Of a DNA stretch of 64,000 bases, positions 43,694-53,912 are shown in pieces. The notes beneath the pieces were generated by a model, which saw only the letters and a program-made list of their open reading frames with translations, was not told the DNA's origin and searched no databases. The stretch comes from Boesenbergia rotunda (taxonomy: Eukaryota; Streptophyta; Magnoliopsida; Zingiberales; Zingiberaceae). Position 1 is the stretch's first letter; each line of letters begins with the position of its first letter. The stretch covers positions 1,309,732-1,373,731 of the forward strand of contig JAGFNQ010000279.1 of NCBI GenBank assembly GCA_024364735.1, given 5' to 3'. The position numbers and the translations under genes are program-made.

Positions 43694-46600
43694 CTAATCC
43701 AGACATGGCTGTAAATCACGGACACCGAGTAGTTGTCGCATGTCAGCTAACTTCACTCCTGATATTCTCCCCCACCATGGTGGAAACCTCTGTAACTGCA
43801 TTTTGTATTGTAGTTTCTTCAGACAGTTTGGGATGCTGAAGAGCATCATGTGAAGCATTACCATCTTCCACTTCCAATGTAACCAATCCAGCAACACGAT
43901 CCAAACCTGGCTGGGGACATGTATGAAGATAAGACAACACAACACCATGTGAAGATGACGATAATGCATAACCTCTTCAAAGTCGATGTCTTGTCGTTGT
44001 ACATAACCATTTGCAACTAATCTTGCTTTGTGCTTAACAACTTTCCCATCTGAATCTTTCTTCAATTTGAACACCCAATTTAGATCGATAGGTTTGCGGC
44101 CTAATGGGAGTTCAGTTAGCGTCCAGGTCTTGTTCATCTCAATTGATTTCAATTCTTCCTCCATTGCTTCGTACCAACAAGCCTCAGTTGCAACTTCTTG
44201 ATAACTTGTTGGCTCATCATACGCCACCATCATCAGCTCTTCATCAATACCAACCACTTCCTCAGTGTTGGCGTAGATATCGGCAAGGGACCAATAGCGG
44301 ACTGGCCCTTTATAAGAATCGGGAGTGTTTGTTACCGGAGGCAAGGTAGTTGCACGGGCGTTCGATGATGGTGTAGATGGACTCGAGTTCGATGATGGTG
44401 TAGATGGACTCGAGTTCGACGATGGAGTAGATGGACTTGATGCTCTTGTCATGGGTACCATGGCTGCTGCTGATGGTATGACATTTTCCGCCCCTGCCTC
44501 AACGTCTGCTGCAACAATCGCCTCGTCGCAGTAAAGCGGATCCAGCATCATAAAACTCGGCAAGTTTTCTTTATTGTTAGCACCTGCATTCCATGTCCAT
44601 TCAGAATTTTCTTGAAATATGACATCTCTACTTACTTGTAGCTTGCCATGGCTTGGATCAAACAAGCGATGAGCTTTGCAGCCTTCCTCGACACCCAAGT
44701 ATACCATGGGTGAGCTTCTGTCGTCAAATTTCTTCAGATGAGTGGTTGTGTTTTTCACATATGCAACACAACCGAACACTCTCAAGTGAGCAAGATTTGG
44801 CTTTCTCCCCATCCAAGCTTCAAATGGTGTACGCTCTCCTAGTGCCTTAGTTGGGAGACGGTTTAGCAGATAGACAGCATGCCTAACCGCTTCTCCCCAG
44901 AACCTTGCCGGCATATGTGTACCCTTGAGGAGAGATCTCGCCATGGCCATCACAGTGCGGTTGTGGCGCTCCACGACACCATTCTGTTGAGGGGTATAGA
45001 GAGCCGTGAGGTGCCGCTCGATTCCTTCATTTTCACAGAATCGAGTAAACTCCGTGGATAGAAACTCGCCGCCTCGATCTGTTCGGAGTGTTCTGATCTT
45101 GTACTCAGTCTTGTTCTCTGTCAGGAATTTGAACTTCTTGAATGCCTGGAATACATCACTCTTTGCTGCCAATGTAAACACCCACATCCACCTAGTGAAA
45201 TCATCCACAATTAGAAGAAAATACTTGTTACCAGCTAGTGTACATGGTGAGATTGGCCCGCAAATATCAGCATGGAGAAGTTCTAACGGCTTCTTTGCTC
45301 TAAAGTTTGCTTGGTACGGGAACGGCAATCTTGCATGCTTGGCGATCACACACACCTCGCAAAGCTTGTTCGGCTGGGGCAATATTGGCACATCAACTGC
45401 CAATTTCTTCTCACCCAATAACTTCAAGTCATGGAAATTGACATGCCCGAGCCTTGCATGCCATAACCAGGTTGGATCTTCTAGGCTTGCCAGGAGACAG
45501 ACTTGCTTGAGTGTCTTCAAGGTTATTTTGTACAAGCGATTTTGTGTTCGCTTTACCAGCATCAAGAGCTTCCTGCTTTCATCAATCACCTTCATGGTAT
45601 CTCCTTCCATGTGCACCTCGTTCCCAGTTTCTGTCAATTGACCAAGACTGATGATATTACTACAAAGTTTTGGAATGTAGTATACCTCATGGAGAGCCTT
45701 CTGATCGCCGTTCTTGCATTCGAACACAACCGTCCCTTTGCCCATGATTTCTATGGTTGATCCATCGCCAAACCTCACTCTCCCGGTGATGGTTTCATCA
45801 AGTTCTTGAAACTTCTCGCGATGGCACGTCATGTGGTTGCTGGCACCGTTGTCAAGGTACCAGACGTCTTTATCTTCTCCTTTCTTAACGCAGCGATACA
45901 TCTCTGGTAGAAACCTTTCTTCACTGAGCAGAATCATATTTTGTCGCTCTCGGCTAGCGTGAGACTCCTCGTGGGACACGCTCATCATCAGTGTTGGCTC
46001 TTCATCGGTGTTGCAAGTGAGGTGAGCCTCATCATCTCGACGCTTGCTGTAACATTCGGACGCATAATGTCCCATTTTCTCGCAATTGAAACACTTTATG
46101 TGTCTCTTGTCACGAGTGTTACTGTTGTTGCTGCTAGTGCCTCCTGCACTGTCTTGACGATGCGTACCACGGCCACGACCGCGCGCTCGCCCACGCCACT
46201 TGCCATGATTAGGGTCGCTGGACCCGCGCCCCTTGTCTCTTGACGGAGTGTCCACGCTGCTCCCTTTTTGTCGCTTTTGCCATTCGGCATGAGTAAGCAG
46301 GAGCTCACCTTCAGTGCTGTTGGTGTTGCCTCGTAATCGCTGTGTTCGTTCCTCGTATGCCTTCAGTCGTCCGATAGTCTCCTCAAATGGCATAGTCTCA
46401 AGGTCGTGGAACTGCTCAATACCGGCAACAATAGGGAAGAATTTATCAGGGACAGAATCGAGCAACTTCTTTACCAGCGAGGAATCTTCAAGCGTGGCAC
46501 CAAGAGTGGAGAACTTGCTGCTCATAGCGCTGAGTTTGCCAGCAAACTCATCAATCGTCTCGGTCTCCTTCATCTGGAGGGCGTCAAACTCGCTCTTCAA

Positions 46601-46918
46601 CGTTTGTACGCGTGCCTTCTTCACCCGATCACTACCAAGGTACCTCATCTTGAGGCTGTCCCAAACTTCTTTCGCCGTCTTCTTTGTTGCGATTTGGAGA
46701 AGAATATCTTCGGGGACACACTGCATGATGTATGCATGTGCCTTTTTGTCCTTCTTTGCATCCACCTGGGCTTCTTTCTCTGGCTCCACCGCCTCCCAGA
46801 CTCCCTGGGCATCGAGAATTGCCTCTGTCTTTATTGCCCACACAGTATAATTGTGAGGGTTTAGCATCGGATAGGGAAATGACACTCCGCCGTTCTCCTT
46901 CGCTACGATGCTCGACAT
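43694..46918 (-). CDS. Element L gag-protease-integrase polyprotein, truncated in RT
   Basis: One uninterrupted frame of about 1,074 codons from the ATG at 46,918 (MSSIVAKENGG). The frame stays open upstream into the LTR, but that is read-through. In order: gag with a copia N-terminal block (YPMLNPHNYTVWAIKTEAIL) and UBN2 (about residues 60-210), a complete zinc knuckle CFNCEKMGHYASEC (about 275), protease YLDNGASNHMTC (about 355), HHCC-type pre-integrase (LWHARLGHVNFHDL with C-E-V-C), integrase core (HADICGP, RTDRGGEF, PQQNGVVERHNR) and its C-terminal block, a Ser/Pro-rich linker with a three-fold SPSTPSSNS repeat, and the RT start WVFKLKKDSDGKVVKHKARLV. After IDFEEV (about 43,975) the similarity ends: RT palm, YVDD and RNase H are deleted and the last 95 or so codons are former 3' sequence. 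It is expected to make particles and integrase but not cDNA by itself. Confidence 0.93.
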   Translation of the reverse strand: MSSIVAKENGGVSFPYPMLNPHNYTVWAIKTEAILDAQGVWEAVEPEKEAQVDAKKDKKAHAYIMQCVPEDILLQIATKKTAKEVWDSLKMRYLGSDRVKKARVQTLKSEFDALQMKETETIDEFAGKLSAMSSKFSTLGATLEDSSLVKKLLDSVPDKFFPIVAGIEQFHDLETMPFEETIGRLKAYEERTQRLRGNTNSTEGELLLTHAEWQKRQKGSSVDTPSRDKGRGSSDPNHGKWRGRARGRGRGTHRQDSAGGTSSNNSNTRDKRHIKCFNCEKMGHYASECYSKRRDDEAHLTCNTDEEPTLMMSVSHEESHASRERQNMILLSEERFLPEMYRCVKKGEDKDVWYLDNGASNHMTCHREKFQELDETITGRVRFGDGSTIEIMGKGTVVFECKNGDQKALHEVYYIPKLCSNIISLGQLTETGNEVHMEGDTMKVIDESRKLLMLVKRTQNRLYKITLKTLKQVCLLASLEDPTWLWHARLGHVNFHDLKLLGEKKLAVDVPILPQPNKLCEVCVIAKHARLPFPYQANFRAKKPLELLHADICGPISPCTLAGNKYFLLIVDDFTRWMWVFTLAAKSDVFQAFKKFKFLTENKTEYKIRTLRTDRGGEFLSTEFTRFCENEGIERHLTALYTPQQNGVVERHNRTVMAMARSLLKGTHMPARFWGEAVRHAVYLLNRLPTKALGERTPFEAWMGRKPNLAHLRVFGCVAYVKNTTTHLKKFDDRSSPMVYLGVEEGCKAHRLFDPSHGKLQVSRDVIFQENSEWTWNAGANNKENLPSFMMLDPLYCDEAIVAADVEAGAENVIPSAAAMVPMTRASSPSTPSSNSSPSTPSSNSSPSTPSSNARATTLPPVTNTPDSYKGPVRYWSLADIYANTEEVVGIDEELMMVAYDEPTSYQEVATEACWYEAMEEELKSIEMNKTWTLTELPLGRKPIDLNWVFKLKKDSDGKVVKHKARLVANGYVQRQDIDFEEVMHYRHLHMVLCCLIFIHVPSQVWIVLLDWLHWKWKMVMLHMMLFSIPNCLKKLQYKMQLQRFPPWWGRISGVKLADMRQLLGVRDLQPCLD

Positions 46919-46974
46919 TTTTGTGGAAGCGAGGATTCTTGGCTGCTCTATACTACCAAAGCTCTGATACCAAT

Positions 46975-47356
46975 TGTTGGCCCAGACCAAAGAATAGAGC
47001 ACCCAAGAACCACACCGATATGCAAGAGGAACAAAAAAGAAAACGAAGAACCCGAAAGAACGAAAGAAGAACGAACGAATTTATTTTCTGGAAGAAACAA
47101 ACTTACAAGAAAACTGAGACTATGTTTCACATGCCTCTAGGACCCTTTAAATACACCACGAACAAGACTTAGTCATAACTTATCCCATTAAAATAGGAAT
47201 AAAAATAGGGAGACTAATTCTCTAGTTATCCTATTAAGATAGGAAAGACTAATCCAAGACTAAGTCATCTAATCAAATTCTAAGCCATAAAACTTATCAA
47301 CATAAAATAAAATTAAAATTAAAATTAAAATGTCTGGATTAATTTATTTTCTCACA
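46975..47356 (-). repeat. Element L 5' LTR
   Basis: 382 bp, two differences from the 3' LTR. Confidence 0.95.
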
Positions 47357-47400
47357 GAGGATCGCTGCATGCAAAGTGTCACGTCATTCACTGAGTGTTT

Positions 47401-47875
47401 TCTTGAGATATAACTTCTCTATTTATTTCTTCCCCGTGCCATTTTCTTCCCCGTGCACTAAGCGTTGAACCACCCCATGGTTGTCGACTCCCTTTCCATC
47501 CCCTCTCCTCGCGATCATCTCCTCGACGCCGTCGCCCACCGCCGGCCCTTTCCGGCCAACCTAGCGTCGTCCGACCGCCGACTAGCCCCTCTGCCCTCGC
47601 GAGTTCTTCCCTCTCCCTCGCCGATCGTCACCCCTTCTTCTCGAGCGTGAGCAAGCCGACGACGACCATCCTTCTCTTCTCAATCTCTGCTGCGAGTGGA
47701 GGCCATCGTCTCCAACCATCCTCCGACCACTGCTCACCTCTGATCGTCAACAAGGAAGAGTGTCCTCAGGCTTCAAGAACAGATTTAGGATTTGTGTCCT
47801 GCCGGTGCTCTCCTTTCTTATGGTGGTTGATCTCACTTGTTTATGAAGCAGGGGACTCTGTCGGTAACAATTCAG
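47401..47875 (+). other. Possible first exon of a host gene
   Basis: GC-rich (mostly C-rich) DNA unlike the AT-rich surroundings, starting just outside the inverted-repeat element and ending at a consensus donor, TTCAG/GTAAG (GT at 47,876-47,877). It contains short Ser/Pro-rich frames (ATG at 47,477; another at 47,647-47,883). None has a recognisable domain, so this is as likely a 5' UTR as coding sequence. The following DNA to 48,369 is T-rich and intron-like. No matching downstream exon could be recognised; the intron would have been entered by hAT element M and solo LTR N. Confidence 0.4.
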
Positions 47876-48369
47876 GTAAGTAAATGAATTGTTGGGATTG
47901 GATCTCGGTTTGGATTGGGTAGAATTGTGTAGTTTGACTTATTCTCATTATTGGGCCGATTTTGAACTGCAGTGGCTGTGCCGATTGATACCTTACTGAT
48001 TCAGGTTAATCTTGGTTGATTTGGTATAGGTTGTCTTTGATTAGTTGGAGAAATTAGTTTGCTAATCGAATTGTGATATACTTGAAGCTTTAGCAGTGAG
48101 TTGTGTTCATTTCGGTTTGTAGGATGAGTGAACTTTGAGTTGGTCTCGATGGACATGGTTATGGTTCTGATTGTTTTTTTTTAATCTGTTGTTACAACGA
48201 AGGCACTGTCGTGGGCTTGTGTGAGGTTTGATTTGTGAGCATGTTCTGATTTGGGTTGAGTTAGTTCTGTCGGTAAAGGATGCATATTTGATTAGTGATG
48301 TTATTGTGAGCTTGTGTTAAAAGGTTTGGCAGTAGTATGTTGATCTTATTTGCTTGATTTAGTGAGGTT
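47876..48369 (+). other. Intron-like T-rich DNA
   Basis: No open frame. Rich in TTGATT and TTGGTT, with the composition of a plant intron, running up to the target site of the hAT element. Confidence 0.4.
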
Positions 48370-48763
48370 GTTTTTGTCAAGGTTCTGAGAACCGGACCGG
48401 ACATCGAACCGGTCGGAGCAAGGGCTTAGAGGTTCAGAGGTTCAACCGGTTTAACCGGGGGTCCAACCGGGATATAATCGGTATATAATAAAGCATGTAT
48501 TTATATAAATAATTAAATATATAGAATTAACAATTGACTCAACTACATTCTTCAAGAGTAAATCAACTAAGTAAAGCATGTTATATCATATTATCATATA
48601 TGTTTTTGCACACTTAAATAGAGAACACTAGCAAAGCACATATAATCTCACTTTTCCAAAAGTAGTTGACGTCAATCAAAATTCAAAAGTTCGACTTCAA
48701 AACATAACAATAAATCAAAAACATAAGGGAAACATTAAAAGTTCAAACTTTTAAATTCATGAA

Positions 48764-51390
48764 TCAAATAGGATCATCAAAATCAGCATTAATTTGTTGA
48801 ATATCTCCATCATCAAATGCTTCATGTCTATCTTCATCTTCATCTCCATCGTCACCAAATGAACCATATCCACGAGGCATAGTAGCATCAAATAGACCAA
48901 TCTCATGTCTCTCATCATCATCTAAAAAGTAAAAACATGAAAATGATATAGAATATGTTAAAAATATATACAAACATCAATAAAAATATATTCTATAACA
49001 AAGAAAACTACAAAACTCACGAGCATGAGATGAAGGTATAGCATTTTCTTGATATATTAGCTATTGTAGATCATTAGGAAGTTCTGGCTCTTCTACTTCT
49101 TCCATCACCCAAAAATCAACTAGATCAATACTTTCATAGTCAATTGGATCATAAGATCTTTTCTTTTGTTGTAACCTAATATGCAAACTTAAAATATTAA
49201 AATAACTTCTAAAGTTTACTATCCTAAAGTTGCAAAAATAACATAAATTACCAAATATTAAATAGTTTAATAATGTAAATCATAATACCTTGATTTAAGG
49301 CTCATGTTATAGGTCACATAAACAAGATCATTCAATCTTTGATGCCCCAACCTATTTCTTCTTTTAGTATGAATTTGTTCAAAAATACTCCAATTGCGTT
49401 CACACCCTGAGGAAGAAGATGTTTGACTAAGAAGACGAATAGCTATCTTTTGCAAAATTGGGGTGCTAGAACCAAAATATCTCCACCATTCACCTGCAAA
49501 AATTATATATAAATGTTTAATCATCAACATTTAGTCATTTACTATTTAGTATTTATTTTAAAACATTCAAACAAATGAAACTACTAGATAAAATTTCTTA
49601 TTAGGTTGGAGTTCCTTGGCTGCTTGTACAACTTTTAGCCTAGCAAAGCTTCCTGTGCGATCCCGATATATTTGTACCTCTTTCAATGCTTTAATTGTGT
49701 CACTACAAAGGCTCTTTACATCAAACATATCAAGTACACCTCGCATAACTTGATTTTTCTCAATGAACTTCTCATCATAAAAGAAAGCAGGGTTTAGAAA
49801 GTAGGCTGCTGCATGGAGACTTCGCTTCAAATGTTTATCCCATCTTGCCTTAATGATTTGAGTGTATGGTTCATATGATGTCGTCTTGTTCATAAACATC
49901 TCTTTGATAGCATTTTTAGCCCTTTGCATACCTTCATATACATATCCCAATGAAGGCTTTTCATCAGAATCTACAATTCTCAACAATCTAATCAAAGGGC
50001 CTATAAGCTTACATGTGGTATGACAACCATCCCAAAACTTGTTGTCTAACACAATAGTACTAACAGCTTTCCCATTAGCACTCCTACCTAACTTGTGCCC
50101 AGTGAAATGTGTGTCAACAACCAATGCTTGCAAATCTGCCTTGTGTTCATATATATTTTTCAATGTAAGAAAGACAGTTGCAAAACGAGTAGCTCCTGGA
50201 CGAACAATTTCCTTCCAACCAGACCTTTTTCTTAACCAAGACAAGAACACCATATGATTGTAAATAAAGATAGTAATCTTTGAAGCTCGAGATGCAAGGC
50301 TAGAAATATGAGGCATAGTACCTATATCTTTCAAAATGAGATTTAAGCAGTAGGCAGCACAAGGAGACCAAAAAATGCTTTCATACTTATCATGAATGAG
50401 TTTCCCAGCCGCTACATAATTAGCCGCATTGTCAGTTACCACATGCACAACATTACTAGGCCCTATCCATTCAATAACTTCATCAAATAATTTGCATAAT
50501 GTAAAGGCATTTTTTACCACATCTGAAGCATCAACAGACTTCACAAAGCACATACCAACTGGGCAATATACCAAAAAATTGATCAAAGTTCTTTGTCTCT
50601 GATCTGTCCACCCATCAGCCATAAGTGTGCAACCACTTTCTTTCCATTTATTCCGATAACTATCCACAAGTAGTTGACATTCTTTCTTAAGATCTCCTAA
50701 TAAATGAACCCTCAAATTGTCATAAGAAGGACCTTTATAACCAGGTCCAATACCAGCAATACCATCCAGTGCATCTTTAAAGAAAGGTGATCGAATTGCA
50801 TTAAAAGGAATCCTTGCATGAATAAGCCATCTAGCAACTCTCAAATCAACTTCATGTAATGCCTCCTTGCTTTGAAATGCACTTTTCAAACTTGGTTGAC
50901 CTCCCTGAGTTGATCTTGCTGCAAAGTAACTACTAACTTTTGCCTTTTGCTTGCCTTTGTCTCCAACAACTTGCACTTTAGATTGTGGATGATTAAGATT
51001 AATCTCTTGTTCAAATGCTTCATCAGTCTCATCACCAAAGCTCAGAGAATCATCATTACTCTTAGTTTTCTTGACTTCTTCCAAACTTGCCAACATTTCC
51101 TCTTTCACATCATGAGAAGCTTTCATACATTTAGCTATATTTCCTGTTTTTCCTGCAAGATGTTGCTTCATCCTATTAATCCCTCCACCTTTGTATTGCT
51201 TTAAACAAAGCAAGCATGTATATAATGGTCTCCCTTTCTCAATTGTCAAATTAAAATACTTCCATGCTGGATCAGTTTTCCCACGACAAGCACTTGAAGA
51301 AGATTGGTTTTCACTGTCAGGATTGGCAGCTGCAGTTTCAGGTACGATACTGTTTACTTCTATAGACTGATTTGAAGTTGGAGCATCCAT
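48764..51390 (-). pseudogene. hAT transposase (four putative exons, one stop)
   Basis: Exon 1 (51,390 to about 49,585) starts MDAPTSNQ and contains a BED-type zinc finger (about residues 35-90: DPAWKYF, CLLCLKQYKGGGINRMKQHL) and a DUF659-like/RNase H-fold region (about 190-345: GCTLMADGWTDQRQRTLINF, VVTDNAANYVAAG, SPCAAYCLNLIL). Exon 2 (about 49,493-49,289) holds the dimerisation motif: EWWRYFGSSTP, LSQTSSSSGCERNWS, HTKRRNRL. Exon 3 (about 49,175-49,021) encodes YDPIDYESIDLVDF but has a TAG at 49,061-49,063. Exon 4 (48,921-48,764) is an acidic tail. GT-AG borders fit introns 2 and 3. For intron 1 the nearest donor (49,584) is out of phase by one base with the acceptor (49,494), so either my junction is wrong or there is a frameshift. 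It would cut and paste its own ends. It may still work if the stop is only in the tail. Confidence 0.85.
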
Positions 51391-51399
51391 ATCTGAATC

Positions 51400-51815
51400 T
51401 ACAAATTGAATTTACATTTGACATAACGAAACAAATAAAAAAAATATTATTTGTTACAGAACTGTAAGTAGCTAATCAATTGATTAATGAAGCAAATAAA
51501 AGAATTTAATATTCCTAAAAATAAAAGAATTTAACTGATATAATGAAACAAACAAAAGTATTTAACATTCCTCAAAGGCATCAAAGGCACGACACTACGG
51601 CAGAGTTCAACTGGGCAATATACATAAAAATAAAATTGAGTATTGAATCAATACTCGATTGAATGATCCGGTGGTGCGGCTTGATGATCGGACAAGGCAG
51701 ATTTGCATGCTTTCTATCATCAAGCCGCACGATTCAATTGTCTCCGGATCATTCAATTGTCTTCAGAACTTAGCTGCAGAGCTTGTTACCTTCAGAAGCG
51801 AAACGCCGTGGAGCC
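51400..51815. other. hAT upstream region
   Basis: AT-rich 5' flank of the transposase. 51,655-51,760 contains a palindrome-like pair (GAATGATCCGG...CCGGATCATTC, with CGGCTTGATGAT also inverted). No gene. Confidence 0.5.
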
Positions 51816-52140
51816 GACGCGATGCGAGGACGCTGGCGGAGACGGCTGGCGACGCTGGCGGAGACGGCTGGCGACGCTGGCGAAGGCACGGCGGCTGGCG
51901 ACGCTGGCGACGCTGGCGGAGGCACGACGGCTGGCGACGATGGCGGAGGCGATGCGATGCGGGGACGACGGCGTAGGCAGGCGACGCTGGCAGAGGTGCG
52001 GCAGCTGGCGACGCTGGCGGAGACGATGCGATGCAGCGAAGCTGGCGACGGCAGGCGACGTTGGCGGAGGTGCGGCGACTGGCGACGCTGGCGGAGGCTC
52101 GGTGACGTTGGCGACGTTGGCGACGCTCGGCGATGCGGAG
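51816..52140. repeat. GC-rich minisatellite within the hAT element
   Basis: Degenerate tandem copies of GCGACGCTGGCGGAG (unit about 12-15 bp) in the 5' region of element M. Open frames here (Arg/Gly/Ala/Thr-rich) are by-products of the repeat. Confidence 0.9.
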
Positions 52141-52486
52141 AGAAAGAAGACGGAGCGACGCCAGAAGAAATCGCGTGATTAATTGATTAAATTAATTAGG
52201 TTTTCTGCTTATTAAAGTCGGCGGCGCTGTTGATTAAATTAAATAATTAATCGAAAGAAGACGGAGCGACGCTGTTTTTTTACTTTTTTTACTTTTTTTT
52301 TTATTTTTTAATCAAACCGGGTGAACCGGATTGACCGGTTCACCCGGTTCCCGGCGGTTCAAACCGGTTCAAAGCCGGGTTTTAAGAGGCCGGCTTTCTT
52401 CACTCATCCGGACCGGAAATCCAGCCGGTTCCCGGTCCGACCGGTCCGACCGGCCGGTCCGGTCCGGTTCTCTCAACATGGGTTTT

Positions 52487-53907
52487 TGTTGGTGCAGGAA
52501 GCACCATATCGAACCTTATTTTGATATTGGTAAAGGGTTCAAAGTTAAGTATCATTTGTGATCTAATAAAGTTACTCAAGTGTGCAGGAAAGTCCTAGGT
52601 AATCTAGGCAATAAGTATTAGTCGTGGGCTGAGCAACTAAGTCCTGACATAAGGTTGGGCAATAAGTCCTGGTCATGGACTGGGCACTAAGACCTGGCCG
52701 AGGGCTGGGCACCGAAGACCTGGTTCGAGGAATTGGGCACTAAGACCTGGCCGAGGGCTGGGCACCGAAGACTTGGTTCGAGGAATTGGGCACTAAGACC
52801 TGGCCGGGGGCTGGGCACCGAAGACCTGCTCGGAAGGTGGGCACTAAGACCTGGTCGCGGATTGGGCACGAAGACCTGGTGAGTAAAGCTGGGCAAAAGT
52901 CCAACCGAAGGAGCCGGTTGTCAAAAGGTAAACTCTCCTGAGAGGAGTAGGTCAGGACGCGTTCCCCGTCGAGGGAACAGTAGGCGTTGGCTCGACCTAG
53001 GGCTCCATTTTGGAGACCCAAAGCCAGAACCAAGACAGCTAAGGCTGTATAAAATTAACATATTATTGCTCTGTATTATTTTGGACTAACCCTGGATGCA
53101 GGACCGAAGGAACGAGTGTCTGCAACTCAGAGAGCCTCAAAGGAGTGAGGCAAAAGCTGAGTAGGGCACCCGGAGTGTCCCGGGCGCCCCCAAGGTGAAT
53201 ACAAAAGAAGTAGAGCATATGTACGCTTCGGAAGCTAACTGGGCGGGGCGCCCCCGTGCTCCAGGGCGCCCCCAGTGCCCAGGGCGCCCCGCACTCAAGC
53301 CAACGAAGCGGATAACTTCATCCAGCCGAGAAGTCCGCTGAAAGGGTCAACCAGGGCGCCCCCAGCGTCCCGGGCGCCCCCACAGTCAACCCTCAGCCCT
53401 ATTCGAGTGGGATAAGGGCTGGCCGAGAGTTGATCGGATCGGGTGACATGTGGGGAGTCGCCCCCAACGTTCAGGGCGCCCCGGGAGGCTATAAAAAGCC
53501 CCCTCGACCCCAAGGCTCAAAGACACAATTCTTCCAACGCATTCACGCTCTTCTACTCCCGCGCTCTGCTCCGGAAACCTCCCGACTCGAGATACAAGCG
53601 CCGACGACGTCCCTCTGCTCCGAAAATACAATCTACACCTGACGTCGATAACGAAGAGCTGCTTTTAAGTTTACTGTACTATTCTTGTAATACATTTTGT
53701 AAACTGTTTTTGAGCACATATAGAATTGCCCGCAGTAAACGGTCAACGACCGTGGGCCTTGGAGTACGAGCCGACCGCGACTCCGAACCAAGTAAAATCG
53801 TGGTGTTCGCGTGTGTTTTACTTTATTTATTTCCGCTGCTAATTCTCTTTTACAAATCCGAACGTTTAACGATATTCACCCCCCCTATCGTTCTTCTCGA
53901 TCCAACA
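52487..53907 (+). mobile_element. Solo LTR N
   Basis: A 1,421-bp unit, TGTTGGTGCAGGAAGCACC to TCTCGATCCAACA, between copies of GTTTT (52,482-52,486; 53,908-53,912), inserted into the target duplication of hAT M. It contains a repeat of about 27 bp (CCTGGCCGAGGGCTGGGCAC, 52,630-52,880), a hairpin CAACCG/CGGTTG (52,902-52,920), GGGCGCCC palindromes (53,165-53,480), TATAAAA (53,490-53,496) and a short C-run near its end. No interior is present. Confidence 0.93.
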
Positions 53908-53912
53908 GTTTT

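Larger units (their letters stand above)
43302..47356 (-). mobile_element. Element L: young Ty1-copia element with deleted RT
   Basis: LTRs 43,302-43,684 and 46,975-47,356 (TGTTGGCCCAGACC to TTTTCTCACA) differ by one substitution (43,585 region, GGCT versus GACT) and one single-T indel. The target duplication GAGGA (43,297-43,301; 47,357-47,361) is perfect. The primer site (TGGTATCAGAGC on the minus strand, 46,961-46,972) and polypurine tract (GGATTAGGGGGAGTAA, 43,685-43,700) are intact. The interior encodes gag-protease-integrase but lacks most of RT and all of RNase H. Near-identical LTRs plus missing RT mean it moved recently using enzymes supplied by another element. Confidence 0.95.
43174..47400. 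mobile_element. Inverted-repeat (MITE-like) element interrupted by element L
   Basis: 33-bp inverted repeats at 43,174-43,206 and 47,368-47,400 match at 32 positions (core GACGTGACACTTTGCATG). Without element L the unit is only about 170 bp. I see no clear target duplication outside the repeats and no transposase, so the superfamily is open. It could also extend a few tens of bases further out. Confidence 0.7.
48378..52481 (-). mobile_element. Element M: hAT transposon, nearly complete
   Basis: Ends CAAGGTTCTGAGAACCGG and, inverted, CCATGTTGAGAGAACCGG. The 8-bp target site is GTTTTTGT on the left and, after removing solo LTR N which inserted into it, GTTTTTGG on the right (7 of 8). Subterminal GGTTCAACCGG/CCGGTTCG repeats lie at both ends, typical hAT transposase-binding architecture. 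It encodes a transposase on the minus strand. About 4.1 kb. Confidence 0.92.

Noticed and set aside
44104..46864. Long plus-strand frames opposite the element L polyprotein (for example 45,006-45,641)
   Set aside because: Antisense shadows of the gag-protease-integrase frame; no family resemblance.
51659..52178. 105-159 codon Arg/Gly/Thr-rich frames
   Set aside because: They come from the GCGACG minisatellite and change composition with each frame.
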